The notes beneath the pieces were generated by a model that saw only the letters and a list, made by a program, of their open reading frames with translations, made no database searches and was not told the origin of the DNA. A program made the translations under genes and the position numbers. Below are positions 33,658-42,478 of a DNA stretch of 64,000 bases, piece by piece. Position 1 is the first letter of the stretch. The number at the start of each line of letters is the position of its first letter. Source of the stretch: Streptomyces longwoodensis (GTDB lineage Bacteria > Actinomycetota > Actinomycetes > Streptomycetales > Streptomycetaceae); assembly GCF_001514125.1 (NCBI RefSeq), contig NZ_KQ948564.1, forward strand, positions 125,408 to 189,407. Reading direction: 5' to 3'.

Positions 33658-33758
33658 GCGCAGGCGGCCCTGGACGGCCAGGCCGTGGCGTGCCCGGTCC
33701 CGGCCGTCCCGCCCGGGCAGCATGGGGGCGACACCGGCCCGCCTCCCGAGGGACAGGG

Positions 33759-35063
33759 ATGACACTCCTGCGCAGAGCCGTCCTCGCCACCGCCGTCCTG
33801 CTCACCCCGTACGCCGCCGCCCGCCCGGCCTCGGCCGCCGGCCGCCGCCCGCCCGGCACCGCACCCGACACCCCGGCACCGGACCCCTCCGCACCGAGCC
33901 CCTCCGCAGCGGACTCCTCCGCACCGGACCCCTCCGCACCCGACACGCCCGCACCTGACACCTCCGTGCCCTACGTCTCCGGCCGGAACGGCTACGCTGC
34001 CTTCCGCATCCCCGCCGTCGTCCGCACCCCGCGCGGCACGCTGCTCGCCTTCGCCGAGGGCCGGCGCGACGGTCCCGGCGACACCGGGGACATCGACCTC
34101 GTCGTCCGCCGCTCCACCGACGGCGGCGGCACCTGGGGCCCACCTACGGTGGTCGCCGCCGGGAACGGGGACACCCGCGGCAACCCGGCGCCCGTGGTCG
34201 ACCCGCGCACCGGCGCCGTCGTCCTGGTCAGCTGTTCCAACGGCGGCACCGTCACCGAGGCACAGATCATGCGCGGCGAGGTCCCGCCCGGGCAGGGCCG
34301 CCGGGTGTGGGTGCAGCACAGCCACGACGACGGCCGGCACTTCGGCGCGCCGCGCGAGATCACCGCCTCGGTCAAGCCCGCGTCCTGGCGCTGGTACGCC
34401 ACCGGCCCCGGACACGCCGTGGCCCTCACCCGGGGCCCGTACGCGGGGCGGCTGGTCGTACCCGCCGACCACTCCACGTCCCCGCCGCCCGGTTCCCCCG
34501 ACACCGGCCGGGAGTCCCGCTACTACGCCGGCCACTGCCTGGTCAGCGACGACGGCGGCCGCACCTGGGACCTGGGCTTCACCGACGACCACCCCGACGA
34601 CCCGGCCGGCACCGTGCACGTCAACGAGACCACCGCCGCCCAACTCCCCGACGGGCGCCTGTACTTCAACGCGCGCGACCAGGGCGGCACGGTGCCCGGC
34701 AACCGCGTCGACGCCCACTCCGGCGACGGCGGCCGCACCCTCACCCGCCCGTACGCCGCGCAGCCCACGCTCGCGGACGTCCCGGTGGTCCAGGGCAGCG
34801 TGCTCCAGCTCGACGGCGACGCCGGTGCCCCGCTGCTGTTCTCGGCGCCGTCCCGGCCCACCGTCCGCGAGGCCCTGGCCGTCTGGCGCAGCACGGACGG
34901 CGGGGCCACGTTCACCCGGGCGCTCACCCTGTCGGACCGGCCCGCCGCCTACTCCGACCTGGTGCAGGTGGACGCGCGGACGGCCGGGGTGCTGTACGAG
35001 ACGGGCGGGACGGGGCCGTACGAGACGATCGCGTTCCGGCGGCTGCCGCTGGCGGAGCTGTAA
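33759..35063 (+). CDS. Secreted exo-alpha-sialidase (neuraminidase)
   Basis: 434-aa sialidase. A signal peptide (LLRRAVLATAVLLTPYAAARPASA) is followed by a low-complexity Pro/Ala/Ser/Asp linker of about 45 residues (repeats of PDPSAP and PDTPAP type). The six-blade propeller then begins with the FRIP motif (FRIPAVVRT), LAFAEGRRDGPGDTGDIDLVVRRS, and Asp boxes STDGGGTW, SDDGGRTW and STDGGATF. The nucleophile region near the C-terminus includes GTGPYETIAF. It removes terminal sialic acids outside the cell. A DapA/NanA-like aldolase gene lies just downstream on the other strand. Confidence 0.92.
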   Translation: MTLLRRAVLATAVLLTPYAAARPASAAGRRPPGTAPDTPAPDPSAPSPSAADSSAPDPSAPDTPAPDTSVPYVSGRNGYAAFRIPAVVRTPRGTLLAFAEGRRDGPGDTGDIDLVVRRSTDGGGTWGPPTVVAAGNGDTRGNPAPVVDPRTGAVVLVSCSNGGTVTEAQIMRGEVPPGQGRRVWVQHSHDDGRHFGAPREITASVKPASWRWYATGPGHAVALTRGPYAGRLVVPADHSTSPPPGSPDTGRESRYYAGHCLVSDDGGRTWDLGFTDDHPDDPAGTVHVNETTAAQLPDGRLYFNARDQGGTVPGNRVDAHSGDGGRTLTRPYAAQPTLADVPVVQGSVLQLDGDAGAPLLFSAPSRPTVREALAVWRSTDGGATFTRALTLSDRPAAYSDLVQVDARTAGVLYETGGTGPYETIAFRRLPLAEL

Positions 35064-35104
35064 CGCGGGCGCGGGTCGGAGGGGCCGGGGTCGGACGGAC
35101 CGGG

Positions 35105-36028
35105 TCAGAGGAGTCCGGCCTCGACCAGGTGCCGCCGCACCTCCGCCACCTCGGCGGGGGACAGCGGCACCTGGGGCTCCGCCGTGGCGGGGCAGGCGAT
35201 CACGCCGCGCAGGTGCAGCGCCGCCTTGAACGCGCCCAGCGCGGACGAGCCGGCCCCCATCCGGCCCGCGCCGACGTGGACCAGGCCGTACAGCGCGCAG
35301 AGCCGTTCCTGTGCGGCGCGGGCCTCCTCCCGGCGTCCGGCCCGGCACAGCCGGTCCAGGCGGACGTAGCCGTCCGGGTCGACGTTGGCGAGGCCGGGCA
35401 CGGCCCCGTGGGCGCCCAGCGCGAGGGCCGCGTCGACCAGCAGTTCGGAGCCGGTCAGGGCGCTGAACCCGGGCAGGTGGCGGGTGCCGGTGACCACGTC
35501 GCGGAAGCCGGCCAGGTCGCCGCTGGAGTCCTTCAGCCCCGCCACCACCCCGTCCGACGCCAACTGCACGACGAGGTCGGCGGACAGCTTGGTGGGGATC
35601 GCGGACGGCAGGTCGTACGCGAGCACCGGGACCGGGCTCGCCGCGGCGGCCAGCCGGAAGTGGCGGGCCGTCTCCGCCGGCCCGAGCCGGGCGTAGAACG
35701 GGGAGATCACGACCACCGCGTCCGCGCCCGCCGCCGTCACCGACGCGATGTGCTCCAGCACCCGGGGCGTGGTCGTGTCGATCGCCCCGGCCAGCACGGG
35801 CAGCTGCCCGCCCAGGTGCCCGGTGACCGCCTCCACCACCCGCCGCCGCTGCCCGTCGGTCAGGAAAGCGGCCTCCGACGTCGTCCCGAGCAGGAACAGG
35901 CCGTCCACCCCGGCGGCCACCAGGTGGTCGGCCAGCCGCAGCAGCGAGTCCACGTCCACCTCGCCGTCCGGGTCCAGCGGGGTGCAGACGGGCGGGATCA
36001 CACCGGTGAGCGGGGCGGGGAGCGACAT
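35105..36028 (-). CDS. Dihydrodipicolinate synthase/N-acetylneuraminate lyase family aldolase
   Basis: 307-aa class I aldolase of the DapA superfamily. PPVCTPLDPDGEVDVDSL, GLFLLGTTSEAAFL (GTTGE-type carboxylate site with Ser for Gly), VLAYDLPSAIPTKLS (active-site Tyr) and VVAGLKDSSGDLAGF (Schiff-base Lys) are clear. Superfamily members include DapA, KDG aldolase and sialic acid lyase, and sequence alone does not settle which. Being 41 bp from a convergent sialidase makes N-acetylneuraminate lyase an attractive guess. A housekeeping dapA role is unlikely because it is not linked to dapB. Confidence 0.85.
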   Translation of the reverse strand: MSLPAPLTGVIPPVCTPLDPDGEVDVDSLLRLADHLVAAGVDGLFLLGTTSEAAFLTDGQRRRVVEAVTGHLGGQLPVLAGAIDTTTPRVLEHIASVTAAGADAVVVISPFYARLGPAETARHFRLAAAASPVPVLAYDLPSAIPTKLSADLVVQLASDGVVAGLKDSSGDLAGFRDVVTGTRHLPGFSALTGSELLVDAALALGAHGAVPGLANVDPDGYVRLDRLCRAGRREEARAAQERLCALYGLVHVGAGRMGAGSSALGAFKAALHLRGVIACPATAEPQVPLSPAEVAEVRRHLVEAGLL

Positions 36029-36052
36029 GGTCCTCCTGGTGCCGGGCGGACC

Positions 36053-36994
36053 CTACGGGAGGGTGCGCTGGTACGACGGGTCGTGGTCCGAGTCGTACAC
36101 CAGCTTGCCCGAGGAGTCGTAGCCCTTGACGTGCGGCGCCGCCGTGACCTGCCGGTCCAGCTCGCCCGCGGCGACGAACCAGCCGTGGTCCAGCACGGCC
36201 CGGGCCGTCGCGCCGCCGTAGGACACGGTCACCTTCGCCACCGACGGCTCCACCGTGCCGACGGCCCCCCAGCGGAACGGCAGCTTCCAGTGGCCGCTGT
36301 CCAGCAGCGACTGCTGGTACAGCTTGCCGCCGTTCATGTCGGGGAAGACCGGCCCGGGACCGTCGCCGGACAGGGCGCCGCCGCTGGTGTTCATGGCGGT
36401 CACCGCGCCGTCCACCAGCTTGCAGATCAGCCGGTACGACGACGAGACGGCCACCAGGAACCGCCCGTCACCGGGGGAGTTGGAGTCGCCCGTGCTGCGC
36501 TGGGCGAGAAGGATCCGGTAGTCGGCGGGCACGCCCAGGGATTCGGCACCCGCGGTCGTGTCGCCCTCCCGGCCGTAGACGAGGCACTTGGCCAGGCCGT
36601 CCGCGGCCTGCTCGAACGTGATGCCGTCCAGCAACTGCCCCGGCGTGGCGGGCCGTCCGGGCCCGGCGGGCGTCGCCGCGGCCGTCGGCGAGGGGGTCCG
36701 CGAGGCGCCGGCCGACGGCTTTGCCGCCGCCGGGCCGGCGCCCCGTCCCCCGCTCCCCCCGGCCCACGCGTACGCCCCCACGGGCGCCACCGCCAGCACG
36801 GCCAGTGCCAGCCCGGCGACCGCCAGCCGGCGCCGCCGCTCCAGCACGCCCCGCCGCCGGATCACCGGGTACGGCGCCGGCGCGGGGTGGAAGGCGTAGG
36901 CGTCCTCGGCGAGCAGCCGGCGCAGGCGCTCCTCGAAGTCCCGCATCCCCTCGCCGTCCTGGTCCTCTTCCGTCGTGCGCGGTTCCTCGCTCAC
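36053..36994 (-). CDS. Single-pass membrane protein paired with SigE-family sigma factor
   Basis: 313-aa protein. The cytosolic N-terminus (MRDFEERLRRLLAEDAYAFHPAPAPYPVIRRRGVLERRRR) precedes one membrane helix (LAVAGLALAVLAVAPVGAYAWAG), an Ala/Pro/Thr linker and an extracytoplasmic domain of about 190 residues without recognised motif. The GTG start overlaps the sigma factor stop by 4 bp. This layout suggests an anti-sigma factor or sensor for that sigma factor, but the zinc-binding anti-sigma HxxxCxxC motif is absent, so its role is inferred from position. Confidence 0.75.
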   Translation of the reverse strand: MSEEPRTTEEDQDGEGMRDFEERLRRLLAEDAYAFHPAPAPYPVIRRRGVLERRRRLAVAGLALAVLAVAPVGAYAWAGGSGGRGAGPAAAKPSAGASRTPSPTAAATPAGPGRPATPGQLLDGITFEQAADGLAKCLVYGREGDTTAGAESLGVPADYRILLAQRSTGDSNSPGDGRFLVAVSSSYRLICKLVDGAVTAMNTSGGALSGDGPGPVFPDMNGGKLYQQSLLDSGHWKLPFRWGAVGTVEPSVAKVTVSYGGATARAVLDHGWFVAAGELDRQVTAAPHVKGYDSSGKLVYDSDHDPSYQRTLP

Positions 36995-37530
36995 CGCTCG
37001 CCTCCCTGACCCGCGGCCCTCGTGGACGCGCCCACCGCCGGGGCCAGCCCCGGGCAGGCACGCAGCTTGGCCAGGCCCTTGGACGCCTGGCTCTTGACCG
37101 TGCCCGGCGAACAGCCGAGCACCTCGGCGACCTCCGCCTCGGACAGGTCCTCCCAGTAGCGCAGGACCACCACCGCCCGCTGCTTCGGCGGCAGGGCGGC
37201 CAGCGCGTCGAGGAGAACCCCGCGCTCCTCGACGCGACCGGCGCCCTCGTCCCGCCAGGCCACCTCGGGCGGAGCCGCCGTCAGCGACTCCGTGACCCGG
37301 CGCTTGCGGAAGCGGTCGCTGTTGCAGGTGACGAGCATCCGCCGGACGTACGCCTCCGGGTTGTCGGCGCGCGCCACGCGCCGCCACGAGCGGTACGCCT
37401 TGGCCAGCGCGGTCTGTGTCAGGTCCTCCGCGTGGTGGGCGTCGCCCGTGAGCAGGTACGCGGTACGCACCAGCCGTGACCACCGCGCCCTGACGAACTC
37501 CTGGAACTGGTCCTCCAGCCCGTCCTGCAT
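36991..37530 (-). CDS. SigE-family RNA polymerase sigma factor (ECF type)
   Basis: 179-aa ECF sigma factor of the SigE-family type found in Streptomyces. Region 2 is FQEFVRARWSRLVRTAYLLTGDAHHAEDLTQTALAKAYRSW and region 4 is LDALAALPPKQRAVVVLRYWEDLSEAEVAEVLGCSPGTVKSQASKGLAKLR. The ATG at 37530 begins MQDGLEDQFQEF. It is translationally coupled to the downstream membrane protein, which probably modulates it. No ECF-type promoter was recognised upstream. Confidence 0.92.
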   Translation of the reverse strand: MQDGLEDQFQEFVRARWSRLVRTAYLLTGDAHHAEDLTQTALAKAYRSWRRVARADNPEAYVRRMLVTCNSDRFRKRRVTESLTAAPPEVAWRDEGAGRVEERGVLLDALAALPPKQRAVVVLRYWEDLSEAEVAEVLGCSPGTVKSQASKGLAKLRACPGLAPAVGASTRAAGQGGER

Positions 37531-37680
37531 CCAGCACCCCCTCCTCGCCCACCAGACCACCGGGGGGTGGCGGGGGGTTGCCCGGGGCGCGGAGGTTTTT
37601 CGGGGGCGGCGCCGGTTGCCCGGCGAGCGGGGCGTGCGCTCGGATGGGAGCCCGGTCGGAGGAGGGGAGCGTGAAGGTCG

Positions 37681-38148
37681 ATGGGGAGTGACGGTGGGGT
37701 GAGCCCTTGGGAGGCGGGCGGGGCCGGGGTGCTGCGGCTGCCGTCCGGGCGGCTGGTGCGCGGACGGGGGCTGCGGCGGGGGCCGGGGACCAGCGGTCCG
37801 GACCCGACGTACGGGCTCTACCTGCTCGGCGGGCCGCCGCCGGCCGTCCCCTGGGAGGCGCGCTGGATCCGCTGGCCCGACTTCCGGCTGCCCGCCGACC
37901 CGGACGCGGCGGCCGACGCGCTCACCGAGGCGTGGCGGCGCGCCGCGACCGGGCGGGTGGAGGTCGCCTGCGGTGGCGGGCGCGGCCGGACGGGGACGGC
38001 GCTGGCGTGTCTGGCGGTGCTGGACGGCGTCCCGGCGGAGGAGGCGGTGGCCTACGTGCGCCGGCACTACCACCGGCGCGCGGTGGAGACCCCCTGGCAG
38101 GCGCGCTACGTACGGCGGTTCGGAGCGGTAGGGGGACAACGCCCCTGA
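37681..38148 (+). CDS. Protein-tyrosine/dual-specificity phosphatase-like protein
   Basis: 155-aa protein of the cysteine phosphatase fold. The P-loop VACGGGRGRTGTALACL fits CX5R followed by TG (Cys nucleophile, Arg at +6), but the residue before Cys is Ala where active enzymes normally carry His. A general-acid Asp may lie in WPDFRLPADPD (WPD-loop-like). The C-terminal VAYVRRHYHRRAVETPWQARYVRRF helix is typical of the small Streptomyces members. Loss of the His would raise the Cys pKa, so activity is uncertain. Start at 37681 (ATG). Confidence 0.75.
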   Translation: MGSDGGVSPWEAGGAGVLRLPSGRLVRGRGLRRGPGTSGPDPTYGLYLLGGPPPAVPWEARWIRWPDFRLPADPDAAADALTEAWRRAATGRVEVACGGGRGRTGTALACLAVLDGVPAEEAVAYVRRHYHRRAVETPWQARYVRRFGAVGGQRP

Positions 38149-38161
38149 TGCTCAGGGAAGT

Positions 38162-38215
38162 TGACCGGAACCGGCGCCGCTCCGAGGTCGACGGCACCGG
38201 TTCCGGTTCCGGTCA
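38162..38215. terminator. Bidirectional hairpin between convergent phosphatase and GNAT genes
   Basis: TGACCGGAACCGG (38162-38174) pairs perfectly with CCGGTTCCGGTCA (38203-38215). The right arm contains an extra CCGGTT unit, so a second register is possible. It sits between the ends of two convergent genes. Confidence 0.65.
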
Positions 38216-38236
38216 CAGGCTCACCCGCTCCCGCGT

Positions 38237-38755
38237 TCACAGGGCCAGGGTCATCAGCAGGCGGTGCTCGCCCGGGCCGAAGTAGTCGCGCACGGGGCCG
38301 CCGGGGGACGGGGTGAAGCCGAGGGAGTCGTAGAGCGCGACGGCGGTGGCGTTGTCGGGCTCGACGGACAGCACCACGGTGTGCGCGCCCCGGCCGCGCA
38401 GGTGGCTCAGCACCTCGGTCATCAGCTGCCGCCCCCACCCCTGCCGGCGCATCTCCGCCGTGACGGCGAGGCTGAGGATCCAGCTCTCGGCGTCGTCGGT
38501 GCCGGTGGACATCACGTAGCCCCTGAGCTCGCCGTCGCCGTCCTCCAGCACGAACATGTGCTCACGGAAGGCGTCGAAGAACTGGCGCACCACGAAGAAT
38601 GGATAGGGCGCGGCCGGAAATGCCTCCTTGTCGACACGGACGATCTCGGGTAGGTCCGTCTCGGTGACCGCTCTGATCCGTGCTGGTCTATTCCGTGCGG
38701 TCCGGCTCAGAAACGAACCCGGGGCCGACGGATAGCGATCCCTGGGAGGAATCAT
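38237..38755 (-). CDS. GNAT family N-acetyltransferase
   Basis: 172-aa acetyltransferase. IRAVTETDLPEIVRVDKEAFP is the N-terminal GNAT segment. ESWILSLAVTAEMRRQGWGRQLMTEVL contains the acetyl-CoA loop (RRQGWG), and VEPDNATAVALYDSLGF is the terminal motif, as in RimI-like proteins. The substrate is unknown. It is divergent from the methyltransferase that opens the 38.9-45.6 kb cassette, and the 108-bp gap between them is unusually AT-rich for this genome. Confidence 0.88.
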   Translation of the reverse strand: MIPPRDRYPSAPGSFLSRTARNRPARIRAVTETDLPEIVRVDKEAFPAAPYPFFVVRQFFDAFREHMFVLEDGDGELRGYVMSTGTDDAESWILSLAVTAEMRRQGWGRQLMTEVLSHLRGRGAHTVVLSVEPDNATAVALYDSLGFTPSPGGPVRDYFGPGEHRLLMTLAL

Positions 38756-38852
38756 GAGTTCCCCTTAAGTACGCATCGGACCTTGCGTGATTACCTTATG
38801 ATCGTCCATGATTGCCCCATGTGGGCAGGTCCTACAACCCCCGGGCTGCTGC

Positions 38853-38858
38853 TAGGCT
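38853..38858 (+). promoter_or_regulatory. -10 element of the methyltransferase cassette
   Basis: TAGGCT ends 5 nt before the ATG at 38864 with no ribosome site, so the first gene of the cassette is probably read from a leaderless mRNA. No clear -35 seen. Confidence 0.45.
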
Positions 38859-38863
38859 GAACC

Positions 38864-39640
38864 ATGACCTCGGGACCGCACACCGCTGAGCAGCCGACGC
38901 TCAATAAGGATGTTCCATGGGACTCCTTTGACCCCGGTGCGTACATCGGCAATAACTACCTCGACATGAAGGCCGTGGACGAGGAGATCGTTTCCCGTGT
39001 ACGCGATCATTTCAGTGATCGGCTGCGGGGGAGCGGCCGGGTCCTGGCGGGGATCGACGTCGGTGCGGGTCCCAACCTCTACCCCTCGCTCGCCATGCTC
39101 CCGTGGTGCGAACGCATCACCCTGCTGGAGTGGTCGGCGAACAACATCGAGTACCTGGAGCGCCAGCGGCCCAGTTACGACGCGCACTGGGAGCCGTTCT
39201 GGAAGGTGCTGCGCGAGGACCGGGCATACCGAGGGTTCGATCCCAAGGCTTATTTTCGTAGGGCCGCCGAACCCGTTCAGGGCAGCCTTTTCGACCTCTG
39301 CCGGAAAGATCCGCAATGGGACGTCGGGACCATGTTCTTCGTCGCCGAGTCCATCACTGAATCCCTGGAAGAATTCCGGCGCGGAGTCAGCTGCTTCATG
39401 CACGTCCTGAGGCCCGGCGCGCCTTTCGCCGCCGCGTTCATGGAGCATTCCGAGGGGTATCGGGTGGGCGATCTGGAATTCCCGGCCACCTATGAAATCG
39501 ACACCACCGAGGTGCTGACCGCGTTCCAGAAATTCGCCTACATCGACAAGAAAGACGTGCACCGCATGGCCGACGTCGGCCATCTCGTGCGCCACGGGCA
39601 CACCGGAATGATTCTCGTCTGCGGCCGCCGGAAGGAATGA
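38864..39640 (+). CDS. SAM-dependent methyltransferase (SCO2525 family)
   Basis: 258-aa class I methyltransferase resembling the NNMT/PNMT/TEMT group. An N-terminal FDPGAYIGNNYLDMKAVDEEIVSRV segment precedes motif I GIDVGAGPNLYPSL and LLEWSANNIEYLERQ. MFFVAESITESLEEFRRGVSCFMHVLRPGAPF is the post-I region. NNMT-like enzymes methylate small amines, sulfides or selenides, but the substrate here is unknown. The gene matches, from memory, the SCO2525 family, a member of a conserved Streptomyces cassette. Codon use is slightly less GC-rich than in neighbours (several ATT, TTT and GAA codons). Confidence 0.85.
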   Translation: MTSGPHTAEQPTLNKDVPWDSFDPGAYIGNNYLDMKAVDEEIVSRVRDHFSDRLRGSGRVLAGIDVGAGPNLYPSLAMLPWCERITLLEWSANNIEYLERQRPSYDAHWEPFWKVLREDRAYRGFDPKAYFRRAAEPVQGSLFDLCRKDPQWDVGTMFFVAESITESLEEFRRGVSCFMHVLRPGAPFAAAFMEHSEGYRVGDLEFPATYEIDTTEVLTAFQKFAYIDKKDVHRMADVGHLVRHGHTGMILVCGRRKE

Positions 39641-39691
39641 CCGGCCTCCTTTTCGCCGCCAGGGAGTCGGGCCTGTTTGAGGGGAATGGGC

Positions 39692-41554
39692 ATGCAGATC
39701 AAACCGCGTCAGAACCTGCTCGAGGTGTGGCAGTCAGTGGCCCGCCACTCCTTCGAGGACGGGGAGTGGGACTGGGGTGAGGCGGGAGGGCGCAGCAGTG
39801 TCGCCGACGCGGAGCGGCTGCTCTGCCTGCTGTACCCGGCGACGGAGATCACCTCGTTCCGCCTGGACGACCCGGACACCACCCAGGAGGACGTGGAGCG
39901 GGCCCTGCGCGCCGCGGGCGACTCCGCGGAGATCCCCGGCAACCTGGTGAAGGTCCTCACCGCGTTCATGGACCGGCACCGCACCGGCGACAGCCCCACC
40001 TTCTCCGGCGGCCACTACTTCACCGCCGCGGACCCCGCCCAGGAGCTGGCCAAGGAGCAGCGCGAGACCGGCGTGGTCGACTCCTACTCGATGTCGGTCA
40101 CGCTGTGCCTGGCCACCCTCGGCTTCCTCAAGGTGTACCGGACCAAGACCCAGCGCCCGAGCACCCTGGAGCTGATCGACCGGCTCCAGGAGGCCACCAG
40201 CACCCGGCTGACCGCCGCCATGGTCGCCCTGCTGCGCTCCTTCACGGTCAACGTCGTCGACGTGCCCTCCCCGCAGGGCCAGTCCCTGGTCCGGCTGCTG
40301 GGCCAGGGCCGGCTCTCCGAACGGCAGGTCGTGCAGCGCTTCCAGGACCGCTTCAAGGCCCTGCGCGCCGTCATCAGCGAAAGCGTCACCCTCGGCCTCG
40401 ACAGCGACATCGCCGACCAACTGCGCAACGACAACCGCCTGTTCGAGTGCGGCTGGTCCTGGAGCGTGGTGCGCGACGCCCCCGAGGTGGAGACCGGCGA
40501 ACCGGTCGGCAAGCAGCCCCAGGGCGTCGCCGGCGCGGTGCCCTACCTGTACTTCACCGTCGTCGCCCTCGACGGCATCCCCGACCTGTTCTCCGAGCGC
40601 ACCCTCGTCCTCGGCCTGCTCAACGCCGAACAGCAGAAGCTCGCCGACGCGCTCCGGCTGCGCTGGGAGATCACCCAGCAGTACTGGTCGGCCATCGCCC
40701 GCTTCGGCGACGGCACCTGGCCGCTGGAGGAGATCCCCTGGCGCACCACGCTCCAGCAGCTGGAGTCCGAGTACTTCTCCCTGTCCGTGGCCTCCATCCT
40801 GGTGCACGACCTGGTCCGCCGCCGCGCCACCGACGACGACCTCACCCGCACCGTCGCCGTCATGGAGCGCCTCGCCGAACGCGGCCGCATCACCAGCGGC
40901 ATGACCCGTGACGACCCGGCGATCGCCCTGCACAACCCGGGCATCAGCCTGCCGCTGCTCGGCAGCGAGGACATCGGCCCGGCCATGAAGTGGACCATGT
41001 CCGACTTCTCCGCGCAGCTGCTCAAACGGACGGTGCAGCTGTGCTCGCTGTCCCGGCGCAGCGACGCCCAGGACCGGCTGCTCCGGCTCGCCGAGGACAT
41101 CCTCGAACACCTCTGGCAGCGCCGCATCGCCGACGGGTCCGGCACCGGCCTGTGGGACAACGTCCACGCCGTCTACCCCGAGTCGCCGACCCGCCAGGGC
41201 GGCCCGGTCCCCCAGGGCATCTCCTGGAGCGTCACCGAGCGCGTCACCGAGTGCATGGTCGCCGCGTACGGCCTGTACGCCCAGCCACCGATCCGCAGCG
41301 CCCAACTCGCCGGCCTCGCCCGGGAGATGATCAGTGAGGCGGCCCACCTGTTCGGCAAGGTGCAGATGGACCAGCCCGCGCCGCCCGCCAAGAGCCGGCA
41401 GGGCGAGGCCATGATGGCCGTCGAGGTCGACCTGCGCCGCGCCCGTGCCCTCGTCGACGTCCAGCCCGGCACCGCCTACGCGCTGGCCCTCGGGGTGCTC
41501 ACCCGGCTCGACTCCCTGGCGCGCGCCCGGGAGAACACCGGCTCGGGGGTGTGA
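39692..41554 (+). CDS. SCO2524 family protein, function unknown
   Basis: 620-aa predicted cytosolic, mostly helical protein with no signal peptide, membrane helix or catalytic motif that I recognise. Noticeable segments are DAERLLCLLYPATEITSFRLDDPD near the N-terminus, the SVTLCLATLGFLKVYR helix, and GISWSVTERVTECMVAAYGLY near the C-terminus. It is the largest member of the cassette. ATG 39692 was chosen over TTG 39677 and ATG 39686 because GAGGGG lies 7 nt upstream. The P-loop gene follows after 3 bp, so the two are coupled. Confidence 0.8.
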   Translation: MQIKPRQNLLEVWQSVARHSFEDGEWDWGEAGGRSSVADAERLLCLLYPATEITSFRLDDPDTTQEDVERALRAAGDSAEIPGNLVKVLTAFMDRHRTGDSPTFSGGHYFTAADPAQELAKEQRETGVVDSYSMSVTLCLATLGFLKVYRTKTQRPSTLELIDRLQEATSTRLTAAMVALLRSFTVNVVDVPSPQGQSLVRLLGQGRLSERQVVQRFQDRFKALRAVISESVTLGLDSDIADQLRNDNRLFECGWSWSVVRDAPEVETGEPVGKQPQGVAGAVPYLYFTVVALDGIPDLFSERTLVLGLLNAEQQKLADALRLRWEITQQYWSAIARFGDGTWPLEEIPWRTTLQQLESEYFSLSVASILVHDLVRRRATDDDLTRTVAVMERLAERGRITSGMTRDDPAIALHNPGISLPLLGSEDIGPAMKWTMSDFSAQLLKRTVQLCSLSRRSDAQDRLLRLAEDILEHLWQRRIADGSGTGLWDNVHAVYPESPTRQGGPVPQGISWSVTERVTECMVAAYGLYAQPPIRSAQLAGLAREMISEAAHLFGKVQMDQPAPPAKSRQGEAMMAVEVDLRRARALVDVQPGTAYALALGVLTRLDSLARARENTGSGV

Positions 41555-41557
41555 GGC

Positions 41558-42478
41558 GTGCTCGTCTTCGCCGCCTCCGACAAGGGGGGCACCGGCCGCT
41601 CGGTCACCAGCGCCAACCTCGCCTACCACCGCGCGCTGGACGGGGACGACGTCTGCTACCTGGACTTCGACTTCGGCTCGCCCACCGCCCCGGCCGTCTT
41701 CGACCTGCCCGACGTCCTCGCCGAGGCCGAGGGCAAGGGGCTGCACTCGTACCTGAAGGGCAAGACCGGCGAACCCCTGCGGGTCGACGTGTGGGCCCGC
41801 ACCGAACACCCCGTGCTGCGCACCCGGCCCTCCGGGTCCGGCCGCCTGGTGCTGCTGCCCGGCGACCGCACCGGCGGGGAATTCGTCACCGACGAGGAGA
41901 ACCTGCACCGGTGCGTGGACCTCGTCCTGCGGTTGAAACGCGAATTCGACGTCATCGTGGTCGACTTGAGCGCCGGCCGCAGTTATGCCATGGACCTCGC
42001 ACTCGCCGCGACCGTTCCGCGCAGCGCGCTCGCCCGCATCACCACGCGCTGGCTCGTCTATCACCGCTGGACCCGCCAGCACGTGATGGCGGCCGCCGAA
42101 CTCGTGTCAGGAAAACAGGGCATTGTCCGGGCCGGAGTCGCCATGGGCCACGACGAGACGGCCCTTTCCGGATCGATCCGCTTCGTACGGGCCGCCGTGC
42201 CCGATCTGCAATCACCGCTGTGGTCCCAGGCGCGCCCCGAACAATCCGTGTGGATGCACGAACGCGACCGTCAACTGGAAGCAATGGCAGCGGGTTTGGG
42301 GATCGGTAAGACCCGCGCGCTGGCGTCCATTCCGCTGGAACCCGTCCTGCAATGGCGGGAACAGCTCATCACCTACGAGGACGTCGTCGACAGCCGCGTC
42401 GCCAACCTCGAGACCTGGCAGGCGATGGGGGACCTCGCGCAGCGGCTGGGCGACGACAAGTACTGGGGGCAGCTGTGA
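41558..42478 (+). CDS. ParA/MinD-like ATPase with variant P-loop (SCO2523 family)
   Basis: 306-aa SIMIBI-class NTPase-like protein. The N-terminal LVFAASDKGGTGRSVTSANLA is a deviant Walker A in which the signature Lys (K9) is kept but the universally conserved P-loop Lys is Arg (R14). YLDFDFGSPTAP corresponds to switch I and the Walker A' Asp, and FDVIVVDLSAGRS to Walker B, where DLSAG replaces the usual DTPAG. This matches the remembered family name, variant P-loop protein. It might bind a nucleotide without fast hydrolysis. GTG start 3 bp after the upstream stop, and 4-bp overlap with the next gene. Confidence 0.85.
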   Translation: MLVFAASDKGGTGRSVTSANLAYHRALDGDDVCYLDFDFGSPTAPAVFDLPDVLAEAEGKGLHSYLKGKTGEPLRVDVWARTEHPVLRTRPSGSGRLVLLPGDRTGGEFVTDEENLHRCVDLVLRLKREFDVIVVDLSAGRSYAMDLALAATVPRSALARITTRWLVYHRWTRQHVMAAAELVSGKQGIVRAGVAMGHDETALSGSIRFVRAAVPDLQSPLWSQARPEQSVWMHERDRQLEAMAAGLGIGKTRALASIPLEPVLQWREQLITYEDVVDSRVANLETWQAMGDLAQRLGDDKYWGQL

